A stretch of 64,000 nt of DNA from positions 8,060,001 to 8,124,000 of the forward strand of contig NC_052134.2 in assembly GCF_016086655.4 (NCBI RefSeq), written 5' to 3'. How positions within the stretch are numbered: position 1 is the stretch's first letter; each line of letters opens with the position of its first letter. Positions 33,811 to 46,380 of this stretch are shown in pieces. A program made the translations under genes and the position numbers. The notes below the pieces were generated by a model, which saw nothing but the letters and a program-made list of their open reading frames with translations, did no database searches and was not told the DNA's origin. Source of the DNA: Lepeophtheirus salmonis. Lineage: Eukaryota > Arthropoda > Copepoda > Siphonostomatoida > Caligidae.

Positions 33811-36800
33811 TTTTGTATCAAAAAATTTCTTGGTTTATTTAAATAATAAACATTGTATACGGGTTGTTCCCATGCGTTGCTTAATGAGTGTTGCTTTAGA
33901 GCCCATTGGGTGGGGATGAGGTCCAATTAAAAACCTAATTTACCTTATTCAGGTTCATAAGAATATCTTTGTTAAAAAAAAATTAGCGTCTTAGGACAAG
34001 TAACTTTGAGTGGAAGGAAATTAATACAAATTCCACTTTGTATACAATGTGGCCAATTAGAACGGAATTATTCCGTTATTCATCCTCAATTTGACTCCAA
34101 GTTCAAAGGACTTAAATTTATAATTCTGGAGCGAAACCCTCATTGTTACTCTCAGCTGTCTTTAATCAGTACAAACACTAGTCATTACTTTATACTTAGA
34201 TGATCTGTCTTCAAGAATTAAATAATATTAATATAACCTTGGAAATAAAAAACTCTGCTCAAAGTTCGAACTTCAACATTTACCTATTTCTTTTTGTATA
34301 TATTTATTTTATTCTTTTATACAATTAATTTAATTATCCAGGAACTTATACGTTTTTACCACTTAACCCACGGACAATTTCTGTATCAAAATATTAAAAT
34401 CAAATAAATCCTGCTAAATGAAACTTTTTAAATGAAAATACTTATTCGTTATAAAAAACACATTACTAAACACCTTTCAAAGTTTACTCTCTCAGGAAGA
34501 ATAAACATTAAAAACTAAGTCCTTATTCTTTTTCATACAAAAACCTTTTAAAAAAGGTGGTTTTCCTTACCTTCCAATTAATTGTATTTTCTTCAAAATT
34601 GGACGTTCATTGGACGTTTTACTATATATCCATACTTCAAATACTGAAAAAAATAGGTGGATTAACATATATTTAGAGGCTACATTTGTCTAACTCAATA
34701 GTTTGAAAAAAAAATGATAAAAAAAAGTTCAAATACGGAAACACAATTTAAAAATAGTAGAATAGAATGAAAGAAAGAACTTAAAACTTTTTTTGACAAA
34801 TTTAGTGACTTAATTATTGAACCGACTGCAGTCACTACTTTTTGAGTTGTTTAAAGTATTAGTTTATTTATAAGGAAGTTAAAGATTTGTATTTAAACAT
34901 AAAGTTATTAATATGTGTCTTATACTATAATAGAACATGTGATTTAATTTGTATTATGTATCAGTTGCAATGTCTGTAAAAGTTGCAAATTGTAATATAA
35001 AATTGAACAAACTTCAATTTATTCGTTTTACAATTCTGGGTGGTTATTTAATTACAGTATTGCTAATTTTAATAACTAATTTTAAATAGGGCATAAGCAA
35101 GCTAAAAATATATATATTATCTGCAATGTGGTATTATATGTAGTCTGTAGCTTGTTGTTAAACTGTTGCTTAGTTTTAATTTTCCGAAAAAATTTCAAAA
35201 ATCCATAGAAATTCACAAATAATTTCAAAAGTTATATTTTTTGCAACTAAAATTTTTACCATTTAATTTTTTGACTAAAATTTCAAAAATTCGTAGATTT
35301 TTTGTAAAAAATATAGTTTTTTGGGAAAAAAAAATCATAAAATATTATTATTATGAAGATATTCTTTTTATTAATATTGCAATTTTTTTGTTTGAGTAGA
35401 CGCCTAATAACTGTGGCTACCACTATTTTATAATCAAATAAAAAGTAAATATGATTCTGTTTAAACTTGTGCTCGAACGATTGAAATTTTTACTAATCCC
35501 CCCTCCCCCCAATTTGCTGTTTAAAAATTAACCTTTACAAATCTAATTATAAAAACACAGATAAGTTCAACAAGGTCATTTGAATTATTTATCATCATTA
35601 TAAATATAAAGTTCGAAAAACTTACACAGACCAAGTATATTCCCTAATATACATTATTAAAACCATCAGTTAATAGTAATAAAAAATGCTTTTGCCACAC
35701 TGAATCAAAAATTGGGGAGGCTGTTCAATTTTTTATAAATGACGTCATATATTGATAACAACATAACCATTCAAATTTCCAAAGTTAATTAAAGAAAAAA
35801 GTGGGACTATGTACACGAATAAGGTTAACAAAATAATCAAAATTATAACTGTTAAAAGTGATTGCTCAAGTCTTAGATTACTTTAAACGGCACAGTAAAT
35901 AAGATTGTTTTACCTGTAAAAAACCAAGTGACTTAATTTCTGGCTGTATAGCTTACTTAATAATATTCTGCCATAGTTAGTGATAGTGTGAAACCTTTCA
36001 GATTACAAATTTTTATTTGATTAAGAGGGCCTAGAAATTTCAAACAGGGACCCTCAAGGGCCATTAGAAAACTCCTATAAGTAGAAAAACCTTTTTTAAT
36101 GAATTTCGAGCCATTTCTAATTGTTTCAAAAAAGGAGCAAATATAGAATGGTCAATTATAATATGAACACTTTGAATTTTAAACTTTACCAAGATATAAT
36201 TTATTAATTTACAATAGAATTTCAACAAAAGTAATAATAAAAATTAATGTGTACTCTTAATCATTAATATAGCACAATGCCTGTAACCTGCTGAATATAA
36301 CGTTCTATAGAATGGTGTCCCAGTGGTAGCTGAGAGTGGCATTGAGAGCCTTGACATGGAACCAAAAGGTATGGTCAAGGGGTTTGTCATCAGGACTGCG
36401 GGAGGCAAAAAGGGTCAAATAAGAATTCAATAGAACTCAAAAAGCACATAATAATAAAAAAGAATATTTGAACTTGTTTCAACAGACGTAATTTAATCTT
36501 TGAAATTAGCAATATATAACGTATTTTGATAAATGATCAATAAACACTGAAAATGTATATACGAGAGCTTTTTAAGATCCCAAGATATTTAAAGTTCATT
36601 CATATTAGAACCTCAGAGTTTTTTCTATACCTTTCAACTTCACTCGTTAATCTTCCGATACGATTTTGTGACCCTATTCCGGGGATTTATTCAATGGGAC
36701 GTTCTAACAAAAAATTCCATTCGGTTATTTTTCAACTATAACGAAACTCAGTGAACCAATTATTAAGAGAAAAAGAAAACTGATCGATTTACTTGATAAA

Positions 36801-37544
36801 CAATTTTTTTGTGTCTGTTGTTTTATATTTTTGAGTTAAAAGTAATAATTTATTAAAACTCACTCTCCATTTGAACGGTATTAAATCAACACTAATTAAA
36901 ATATCAGCATAATATTTTCTGTAAGTCATGTTTATTCTCTTACAGATTAAAAAAAATATTGATCATATCCCAATTAATTTTCTATTAATATAATATTAAT
37001 AATAACTAGGAAAAAGGTACTTTTTATTTCAATTTTCGCTCGTTATTCTTTCGGTAAATAATTCATTGAAAAACAGTTATGTTATCGTATATTACCCCCT
37101 TTGTAGCTCAAAATATCAGAACATTTATGGCACTAAATGTAAATACAAAACAACACATATGGATTGATACAACTCATATACATAATAATCACTTGCTTTC
37201 TAAATATTTTGTATAGTGCAGTATAAATAATTTATCACCCATGAATCCCAATATTGACAACAGTTTTCCTCCTTTTTAGTGTGTTAACGCAATGCATTTG
37301 ATAAAAGCACAAAAATATAATGGGTATTCAATGTTTTTTTCCTCCTTACTACAAATCTAAGGTATGTATTTAGGTAGTCTGGATGACTGATACATTTAAC
37401 AAATATATATTCTATATAGCTTTGAATTTTTTTAATCAAATAAAATGTTTTATTGAAAGTTTTGTAAATTCTGTAACTTGGTGAGTGTCCCTATTTTTTA
37501 AAATTTGTAAATAACAGAATTTATTTTCGTTTCCTCAAGTGTTG
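33811..37544. other. AT-rich DNA without a recognised gene
   Basis: Holds an unrecognised 65-codon open frame at 34006-34203, a C-rich run at about 35500-35511, and a GC-richer patch at 36305-36420 (VVAESGIESLDMEPKG...) without a known match. No exon with good borders on both sides was seen. Confidence 0.4.
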
Positions 37545-37805
37545 TAATTATTATTTAACTCCTGAATAGTTAACTTCCCATCTTACTACATTGAATTATA
37601 TTCAAAACCTCATTGAAAATGCGTGTGTCCACATAAAAGACGGAGAAGTAAGATTGTAGATTTGTTGCAGATTTATAATTGTAAGTCCTTTTTGGACTCT
37701 TAGTAGAATCTGGGATGAACATTGTAGTAATTTTTATTACTTTCCTTAATATGTGTTTCTCCTCTTTTATCTTGTCACAACTGATTGAAGCTGATCTCCT
37801 ACCAA
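37545..37805 (+). repeat. Dispersed repeat family A, copy 6
   Basis: Shared blocks in order are ACTCCTGAATAGTTAACTTCC, ATTGAATTATATTCAAAACC, GTGTGTCCACATAAAAG, TTATAATTGTAAGTCC, GACTCTTAGTAGAATCTGGGA and CTTGTCACAACTGATTGAAGC. The last is followed by TGATCTCC. The terminal GACAGCT end is missing. An 81-codon minus-strand open frame here is a shadow of the repeat. Confidence 0.6.
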
Positions 37806-39109
37806 CCTTCCTCAAATTGAAAGGATTACCTTGTTGCTTTTAGGATTGCTTCTTTTTTATCATATTCAATACATAAAATTTTCATCACTATCTTCATCAT
37901 GTATTAGAGGGACAGGAAAATAACTCTTTTATTTATAATGCGTTGTAATCAGGCTATTTCTAGACAAAAATAAACTATTTTTAGATCTTTGCGTAATTGC
38001 AAATATCAAATTACTTAATCGATTGGTTACGTTACTATCTGATATAGTTTTAATAAGTACATCTTTAAAAGTGTACTGTTATTATGAAATTAATAACTTT
38101 CGAATCATAAAAGTTGCTTAAATTGTCATTTGGAAAATCAAAGTTACGTTGCTTCACCTTGTCAAAGGAAGGAAAACAAATACAGATAAAAATATAATGA
38201 ATTTAAAATATAAATTTACTTTTGTTGCAAATTTGTAACTTAAGAAACAGGAATGTGTTTTTTTTACATATATAACAGGAAACTTTAATATATGTGTTTT
38301 ACAATCACGATACAATTTAGATTTACATATAATAATTATTAAACACTTTTATAATAACTTCATTATAGCTTAATAAGCTTAAGGACTGATATAAATGACT
38401 GAACTGGACTGAGACTGAAATTGACTAAAACTTAACTGGACTAAGATTGAATTATAGTCTATTGTCTTAAATAACAATCGACACAACCCCAGTTTTTAGG
38501 GGCTATCATATGAATAATAAAAATGAGATTCTTAAAAGTTGGATGTGAATAAAAGAAACTTTTGCAAATAAACGAAATTTCATTAATCCTCCCCCCTTAC
38601 TATCCCGCCCGGTTTTTGCTTAAATGCTTGCGTATGAAGCAACCTTTTTTTGAATAAATAAAATTTAAGAAATTGTGAATAAACATTATTTTTCATATGT
38701 AATATCAAGAAAATATTTTTTTATTATTTTTGTTACATTAATACCCTGGCTTCTTTAGAGCAATATTGTTCCTTACTTCATTAGTATAAATAAATTCTGC
38801 ATAAAAAAGGAATTGAATTGAAAATGTCTAAAATACACAATATTAATTTATCATATATATTTTTACTACTTCCAGTAATTATTATGTTCGATGCACTTCT
38901 TTAATACATTTTAGGATAAATACACTCTTGGTGAACGTTGTGTTGGTTTAAGTGCTACGTTATATTTCATTTAAATCAAGCTTACAAGAAATTAACAAAT
39001 CATTTTATTTTTGGCCAACCCACAGACCTGCATCCGACCATTCTTCTGTCTTCTAAACATATGTTTAAGTTTATGTTAAAAGTGTAGAGTCGCTCAGGAA
39101 AATGGATGA
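37806..39109. other. AT-rich DNA without a recognised gene
   Basis: Contains the short degenerate ACTGA-type repeat at 38393-38455 and a C-rich run near 38589. Otherwise empty. Confidence 0.4.
38393..38455. repeat. Degenerate short tandem repeat (ACTGA/ACTGGACTGA type)
   Basis: Imperfect repeats of ACTGA and GGACTGAG follow one another for about 60 bases. They are too diverged to define one unit length. Confidence 0.4.
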
Positions 39110-40130
39110 GATCTAATGCATACAGTCAAACAGCAGAACTCGTCATTTCTCTTTAGGAAAGCTTCAGTCCCCTGACAATGAACAAATGTAGTGTGACTAG
39201 AAAAATATAATGTCAAGATTCTACTGTCAGTCTATTCTCAAAGGATGGTGCTACCAAATAAAATGTGTCGATAGAAAAGTTCCTAGAAGAATGTGATAGC
39301 AGTGCCAAAAATCGGTTAAAAAAGATCAAAGCTCGAAACAAATGAATAGTTGTTTTATTTTAAAGCCAGTCTTGACAGTCTATCTTTTATCTTATTATGA
39401 TCTTGGCCAAATATATATTAACCATGTTTCACAGAAAAGTGGAAAAACTGAATATCAATCAAAAGAAATACTTTTAGTAATAGAAGAACATGAAAGATTT
39501 GAGTCATTCATTGTAGTTGTATGTGATGGTTAGAATAAAAACGTTGGGACTTTATCTTGAATCATGAGTAGATTGGAGCTCTCGATTAGAAAACCAATAC
39601 AACTGTTCATATGCAGTCTATATATGAACTAATTACCCTATAGAGAAATATTTAAATACTTAGATGGACCACAAAAAGGGCCATGAACTTATGAGTGGCC
39701 AATAGAAAAGACTATCTACAATGATGTATCAAAAATACCAAAAAGTGAATTCAATTCCATTCAAGGAACAGTAATCTAACAATGAACTAAAAAATTTAAA
39801 TTGAGGTGAGCACTACCATTATGAAATACTTGAGCAATTAAATCTGTAAAAATTTCATCATGTTTTTATTTATCACACAGTCATTTGGAAACTTACATGA
39901 AACAAGTTGGCTTACTAGAGCCAAAATTTTACATATTTGTATCAAAGCCAAGTTTATTTTAAGCTTCTATGCTTCAATGTGGTTCAAGGTAAAATTCAAT
40001 CTAATATGTGGTAAAAGTACTAAGTATTTTCAATACGCAAATACCATATTAAAAGATTACACAAGAATCTCGTTTGGATTGTCCAAAAAGTATTACAGAA
40101 AATTTTGTTTGCCCATTTAAAAAAAAAACA
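39110..40130 (+). pseudogene. Family 1 relic, second copy
   Basis: From 39342 a single frame, interrupted only by stops, reads the conserved core of the same protein family as the relic at 14230-16015. Landmarks: DLGQIYINHVSQKSGKTE; FIVVVCDG at 39510-39530 followed by a stop and NKNVGT (relatives have CDGT.(V/I)NTG); SIRKPIQLFICSLYMN near 39600, where the family has CxxH and this copy has C-S-L-Y; KYLDGPQKGP at about 39655. After a frame change the frame from 39860 gives GNLHETSWLTRAK (family H.ARW..A) and FILSFYASMWFKVKFN (family ...YAPMWF.IK). The region before 39342 is more decayed and its boundary is uncertain. The copy is inactive. Unlike the minus-strand copy, it keeps the Asp of the CDG motif. 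Confidence 0.7.
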
Positions 40131-43100
40131 AGCAGCAAAGTACCGGAAGAGGATCGCTATTCTGCTCGAAAATATCACAGAATGCCATGTGGGAGTAGAC
40201 TGGGGCCTCGAAGAAGACGATTTATAATATGTATTATCCATTAAGATGACGCTGTTGTAAAAGTCCTCTTATAGTACTTTGTGCTTATGGTGGCAACTAG
40301 GACAACATTTTTCTTAGCAATCGACAGAGATCTCGTCTACAACATTTTTAAAAATTTTTTTTGTATAAAATGACTTATAACTTTCAAAATTTGAATAATA
40401 AAGAAGAATATATATTATAACAGTTGACCGGTTATACATAAATTTAGACTACATACTACAATTTAAATAAAGGAATTTATTTTTAGAGAATTTCCAACTT
40501 TTCCATATCATTTCTCCCAAAAATTCTTTCTTTTCACATTGATCTTACTATCCTAAATTTGATTATTTTTTCCCAAGATTTATCGCTATAGTAGATTTAT
40601 GTATTATAGGTCCGTAAAGACTTTTCAAACAAACTTTTAGTCATTATTTATTTTTTACAAAAGAATGAAAGGAACCCCTTTTTTTGATTAGTTAATCCCT
40701 TTCAAATTGATAAAATATTGAAAAATTATGTAAAAAAGTTTTTGCTTTTATTTATTTTTAGTCGAAACCTTGGTGCTCTGGTAACGAAAAAAAGTGATAA
40801 ATGCAAGCCATTTCTTAAAAAAAATGTACTAATAGGCTTATTAAAGAACATTTGATGGCGTGATTTATAGGTGTCTCACTGGAAAATAAGAATTAAATAA
40901 CTTTCAAAAAGGACCCTCAAATGATGCAATTTGTTGCAATAGTTGATTTATATATTCAGTAGAAATTTAAAACTTTGTTACAACGACTTTTAAAACACTA
41001 GGATTCACTTATAAATAAAGCGGGTATCAACACCACGACGGGTTGGTTACTGAAATATTTTAAGTAGTAAATATATTAATTACAAAAAATGACATTTCTA
41101 TAATTTAAAAAAGGTGAAGATGTTGACAGACTTAGCTTCAATTTCACTGCATATACCACACTGAGCTTAAAGAATTGGCTACTTCTGCCTGGTTCTGTAT
41201 GAATTAATGGCAATACCGTTAATTAAACTTTTGAGGTATTCAAAAGTAATTTATTAAAGATACAAGTTTGAGGGAAATTCTGAAGTCCAGTTTCAAATCA
41301 AATTTTATACCTGTGATAAAAATTAGAGAATAGTCGGGAGTAATCCCTCAAAAGAATATGCAACTTTTAGTTTTTGTAAAAATGTATTTACTTTGAGTGA
41401 TTTGTAAATTCTCCTATTATTAATAAGCTTTAGTGAATTTGATTAATTTGTTTGAATTGAAATAATTCTACTGTTTTTTTCAACTTAAGGTATACGTATT
41501 ACTACTAATTTAGCATTAGCAATTATTTTATATTTTAGGTTTGGGAAAAAGTAATCTCATATTTCCTTCCCAATTTTTTACAAAATAAATCGTGTTCACA
41601 TGAGATAATACAATACAATTTTGCAAATAGGTGAAAATATACACTTTGCTAAACAGTAATGCACGTTGCCAATTCAGTCGTGAATTATTGTAGTTATTGT
41701 AATGTCAAATTCTACATTTTTACTTCCGGAAAGGAAATAACGCGTCGAAGTGACGAATGCAGATACTCTTTTGGTTTGGGTTGACCAACAATGGTTCAGC
41801 AATTTTTTTGTTTGCAATATTCCGCCCCTCCCCCCCTCACTATGAAGAATTAAACCGTTTGAAGTAGGCGATTGAATAAAAGTGACCAGTTTTGGTGAAA
41901 AGGAGACAATAAGGCATTATAAAACACAAGGCCGCACACATCTTTGGTGAAACTCCAGAAACTTTTAGAGCTTGGATTGGAATTCAACATTCTGGACGTG
42001 AAACCAAGTGACTCCCATCTATATTTGCCTAAAGTCAATGTGCTTGAGTGTAAAAATTTGGCCTCCATAGAGGCCGGTGAAAATTGATTGTTCGAGACTT
42101 TTACGAAAAAAGGGCATTATGAAATTGGATTCTCGTTGGCAACAAATAATTTAACAGAACTGGGTATACTTGGCCTAAATTGGTTTATGTTAACACTTCT
42201 TGAAGTAAAAATAAAAATTACAAATTACATTTTCCCCCAATCTAACAATATCAATGAGTTTTTTCTTATTAACAGTAATAAATATATTTTATAGAAGTTT
42301 TATGAAAAATATAAATGTCTATTGAAATGTTTTAACTATAGGAATCACAATTTTTTTTTTGTGATCATGATTTTCTTTATAAACAATATGTTTTTTTACG
42401 CATTTTAATTCATATTTACGAGTGTAACAGGAGTAAAATAGTTTAGAAGATATTACAAATTTAAGTTGCATAATTTTGAGTCGATGTTGATTGCGTAGCA
42501 TGTAATAAAATTAGTTTATATTTTTGAGGTAACGTTGTACCTTAGTTTACTAACCATGTAAAAAAAGGGTTTATGTATGATGAATATAATATGGAAAGAT
42601 ATTAAAAACATATTGCGTTTACATACATGATAAATATGGTATCCCTCCTTAAGACTGGTTTAAAAAAATATTTTTTTTTCTTCAAGTATAAAAAGAAATA
42701 CTTTGATTGGAAGGTATATATTATGTGGTACACACCACATATATTTTATTGAATAAAATCATACATCATGGATATTACTAATTTTTTATATGATGGTTCT
42801 GACCTTTGGTATTACCTTATCATGCAACATATCTTCATTCCAATTTACATGTTCATCATCGATAAAGATTGATTGACAATTTGTTAAAAGTACATGTACG
42901 GCTTTGTGTCAGCTTCTGCAAAGAGAACAGATGAATTATTATAGTATTAAAACGGCAACAAATAAAATAAGTAAACTAACATTTAGTAGAATCAAATTAC
43001 AAATATACATGTTATGTATTAGCCTTTTTCATTTCCAGGGATCCAGAAAATACTATAAATTAGTAAATAGTATAAAACTATGAAAACTAAGTTTTTATTT

Positions 43101-43599
43101 GTACACTCTTTGAAGAATTAACATACAACTTATACCCATATATTGTCTATTTTCATGTTCTTCATTTTATGTGTCTTGACTTTTATTGTATCACGCAAAC
43201 TTTTCTTCTAAAAGAAACATATAAAAGGCCCAATATATTCTGGTAGTTATACAAATAAGTCAATCAAACCAACTACTGTTGAAGTCTTAAGTCCACCCAG
43301 ACTATCATTGTCATGTTATTTATCAACAACTTTTAAAATGAATTTCATTAGCATTTTTCATAATACTCTAATCCTATAAAGTATTTAATTCAATACTGTA
43401 ATAAATATTTACTCATTTGTATTTTTTTTAATGTATCTATATATTTTTATTTTTGCTATTAGTCATAGGACAGAAAATTCAACTTTATATTTCTACTAGA
43501 CAGGTGTATATTTTTTATTATGTTTTTTGCAAATGACTTGAACAACCCAGGTTCTTGTTTGTTGGTAACAAACATTTTCCTAATACATGTTTTAGAAGC
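40131..43599. other. Mostly AT-rich DNA; one unclassified GC-richer patch
   Basis: The stretch 41690-42110 is less AT-rich and includes a C-run near 41822-41839. The minus-strand frame (72 codons) and the plus-strand pieces there are not recognisable, and it is perhaps an old transposon. The rest holds nothing I can identify. The 5' end of the mariner element that follows may extend back to about 43500. Confidence 0.35.
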
Positions 43600-45105
43600 T
43601 CTAACGACGACATCATGAACCTAAAGCGCAGCACTTATCTCTTCATTTCGAAGCTGAAAGACCATTATCACGGCCCTAAAAGAACTCATTGTGTCCAAAG
43701 CATCAATCCACTACACGATTGTGAGTTAAAAAGAGACTGGGAGTGGCGATGACAGGCCCAGGAGAGTTTGCCCGATGTCTATAATGACACCAAGGTTGAT
43801 CACGACAACGAGGTTGTAGATCTACTTCCAAAAAAGAAGCTATGGAATCTACATAGCTAATTGAAAACTTACGCCAAAGAAAATATTCTCTTAAAATCAA
43901 TGCGCGTAGGTTCACCCCCATTACATATTTTACACAAGATTCCTAGGTTAGGTAGAGTATATGTAATACTATAATGTTTACTTATACTTAATCAGTGAAA
44001 CTCCATTTAACTAATTAACGAAACATTAAAAAAAAGAAGCACTCCATAAGAAAGATGGCTTATGATGCTGGTGGTCAGGGAGTACTTGAATATGAAGGTT
44101 TATTGTCAACAAGAGCGGCAACTTATCAGGGAAGCCACAATGGCTAAGAGTCTGACCAGGAGAAGGTGCTTCTCGTATTCCTTTAATCTTCTACGCACGG
44201 TTTAATCGTTTGGACTGACGAGAAAAATGTTTAACGTATAGCTGGCTTTCGACAACCACAAGGAAAATGTACTGGGTCAAAGCACTAAGGACATTCCTCT
44301 GAACGAAATCATCTGGTTTAGGAGCCAAAATCTACCTCAGTGATGGTCTGTGTGGCTGTCACCTCTTGCAGGATGAAGAAGCCCTTGATCTGAGTTCCCA
44401 AGGGTATGAAGGTCAATCAAAGTCTCCATCTGGATCTGTTACAGTACAAGTACTTCCTTGGATCCAAAAACAGTACAGGAAAGGAGGGTCTTACTGCTTC
44501 CCACTGTACAAATCACCTTTACATACTAGAAAGTCGGTATAAGTGTGCTACCTAACCACTTTAGTGCACTTTTGGAGCAAGGACATGTGGCCCCTCCTTC
44601 CCCATATCCCAACGTATACGGCTTATGCATATTGTCAATTATGGAAATGGAGGTTAGTGGGATTTCCCATTCAAGGGTCGACAATTTGAAGGCCATTATA
44701 GTGTCAGTTAACTTCTTTGCAAAATGCCTAAAGGAGAGGAACAGTCTACCCAAGAAACTAAGGCTTTCTGTTTTAATTGTCACTGAACCATGTATGGCTG
44801 CTTCACTTCTGGGCGTCTAATAAACGTTCACTCTCTGAGAAAATAGAGTGTGGAACTAAACAAGACTTTTGTGGAGCAGAAGTCGGCGGCCATGTCCAAG
44901 ACTTTCATCAAGAAGTACTGTGCCACCTTTTGTGCCAGGTATGAGGCCATGGTACTATCAAAAGGAATTCATTTAGAAAAAAAGAAAGCTATATCAATAA
45001 TCATGTCCGTCATAAAGCTTTTAACAAATTCAAATTTAACTCATGCAATGTTTAGTAGTTCCCATATAAAATATTTTTTATTAACAGTTGTCACACGGAA
45101 ATAAA
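43600..45105 (+). pseudogene. Near full-length mariner-type transposase relic
   Basis: The transposase can be followed from end to end in changing frames. The DNA-binding part is ALKELIVSKASIHYTIVS and KETGSGDDRPRR at 43673-43770. Middle: ATMAKSLTRRRCLL at about 44140. First catalytic block: VWTDEK at about 44207-44224. It is followed by SVMVCVAVTSCRMKKPLIW at about 44335-44395 and VNQSLHLDLLQYKYF at about 44412. The second catalytic block (usually QDGA..H) is unrecognisable near 44480. Then FWSKDMWPL at about 44570 is followed by SPYPNVYG, where the third catalytic Asp is replaced by Asn. The C-terminus at about 44865-44990 is EQKSAAMSKTFIKKYCATF and RYEAMVLSKGIHLE. Several stops make it inactive. 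Terminal inverted repeats could not be defined convincingly. Confidence 0.75.
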
Positions 45106-45204
45106 GTACATATGAAAAGATTATTCACGTTTTTTTTCACTTATTAGTGCCATAAAAAAACATACCGAAAATTCAATGCCAGACGCATAGAGGTTAATGA
45201 CACT

Positions 45205-45770
45205 TAGGTATTTATTTCCATTTGACGAGTGCCTCAATGCTTGATTTCACTTTTGTAATGGCGCAGTGAATATAAGATTCTAGGTCAATCAGGTAGTTTT
45301 TGCAAATTTGATTTTGATCCCAACCATGCTCGAAAACGCCAACATGCACATGTACATGGAGGGAAATACAGCATGTAGTGTGAGTGCCACCACAGTAACG
45401 CGAAAGTACTATCGATGCATAGTGGCACATAATGGATTAAGGCTTATCTCTGCTGTGGAGTCATAGAGCAGGTCAAAAGACTGGTCTTCAATGTTTTATG
45501 TTTATCTCGAGAAGTTGTCAACTAGAAAGTAGTACAAATTCCCCGTCAACTCTATTATTAGTTTTTAACTTTTGAAGTAGAGAAAATAATGCTGAAACTC
45601 GTCTAGCAGTCTGTTGAGGTTGACATTGGATTTGTTCTTGAGAACGTTAACGATACCACCAGCAGTCTCCATGATTCGAAAAATCGTTGCCCTGCGGCTT
45701 GTGTCGAGATAGCCACACTTTTTCCCGTGCATTCATAAATATTAGTCCTAAATTAATGTAAGTGCCTTAG
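45205..45770 (-). pseudogene. Possible antisense mariner-type relic
   Basis: The minus strand from about 45735 reads KKCGYLDTSRRATIFRIMET, then AGGIVNVLKNKSNVNLNR, resembling a helix-turn-helix N-terminus. Lower down (45430-45212) comes a frame ending DLESYIHCAITKVKSSIEAL, which could be the mariner block before the C-terminus. The intervening catalytic part is not recognisable. It abuts the mariner relic on the other strand. The family assignment is uncertain. Confidence 0.3.
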
Positions 45771-46380
45771 GATGAAAAATGGTTCTTAGTTGTTCAAAAA
45801 TATTTCAGGAAATTTTGAACAGTTTTGAAAAAACTGAGTACGTTCTTAAATAATGTCCATAAACTTCCAAACAAAGTTTTTTGCAAAAATAATAATTTAA
45901 GGTTATTAGATATATATAAAATATATATCTTCAATTATTTCAACAAAAATAATATTTTATTTGCTCAAAATAACGTTAATTTAAGTTCGTTGAAATTTAG
46001 CTCATGCCCCTTTGTTTATTTCTGCAGCGTAATGCAACCCAATTATTGGACTGATAAATATGAAAATATAAAACTACGTTACAATAACATTAAATTCAAT
46101 GTTAATAAAATCAATTTATAAATATACCTGGCCTGAGTGACCTTAAAACCTACAATAAAAATGTAGATCACCATAGTCCAATATGGTACCTACAAAAAAA
46201 AATAATTATGAGTCTTTTTTTCTTCTTTTACTTTATGATGTATTAAATAAATGAACAAGTAATTACTTTATTTGTATTTAGACACAAGATTTATTCAGTT
46301 GAAATTAATAAATTATTTAAAAAAATTTATTTTCAAACCAGTATATTCGTTTTTTTTATAATATCATAGATATCAATAAT
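45771..46380. other. AT-rich DNA without a recognised gene
   Basis: A 98-codon plus-strand open frame at 45825-46121 is Asn/Lys/Phe/Ile-rich and looks like chance in AT-rich DNA. Confidence 0.4.

Noticed and set aside
36305..36420. Exon-like patch after CTATAG
   Set aside because: The frame reads MEPKGMVKGFVIRTAGGKKG but matches no family. The acceptor is weak and no donor is clear.
45825..46121. 98-codon plus-strand open frame rich in Asn, Lys, Phe and Ile
   Set aside because: The composition is what AT-rich DNA gives by chance. There are no motifs, splice borders or start context.
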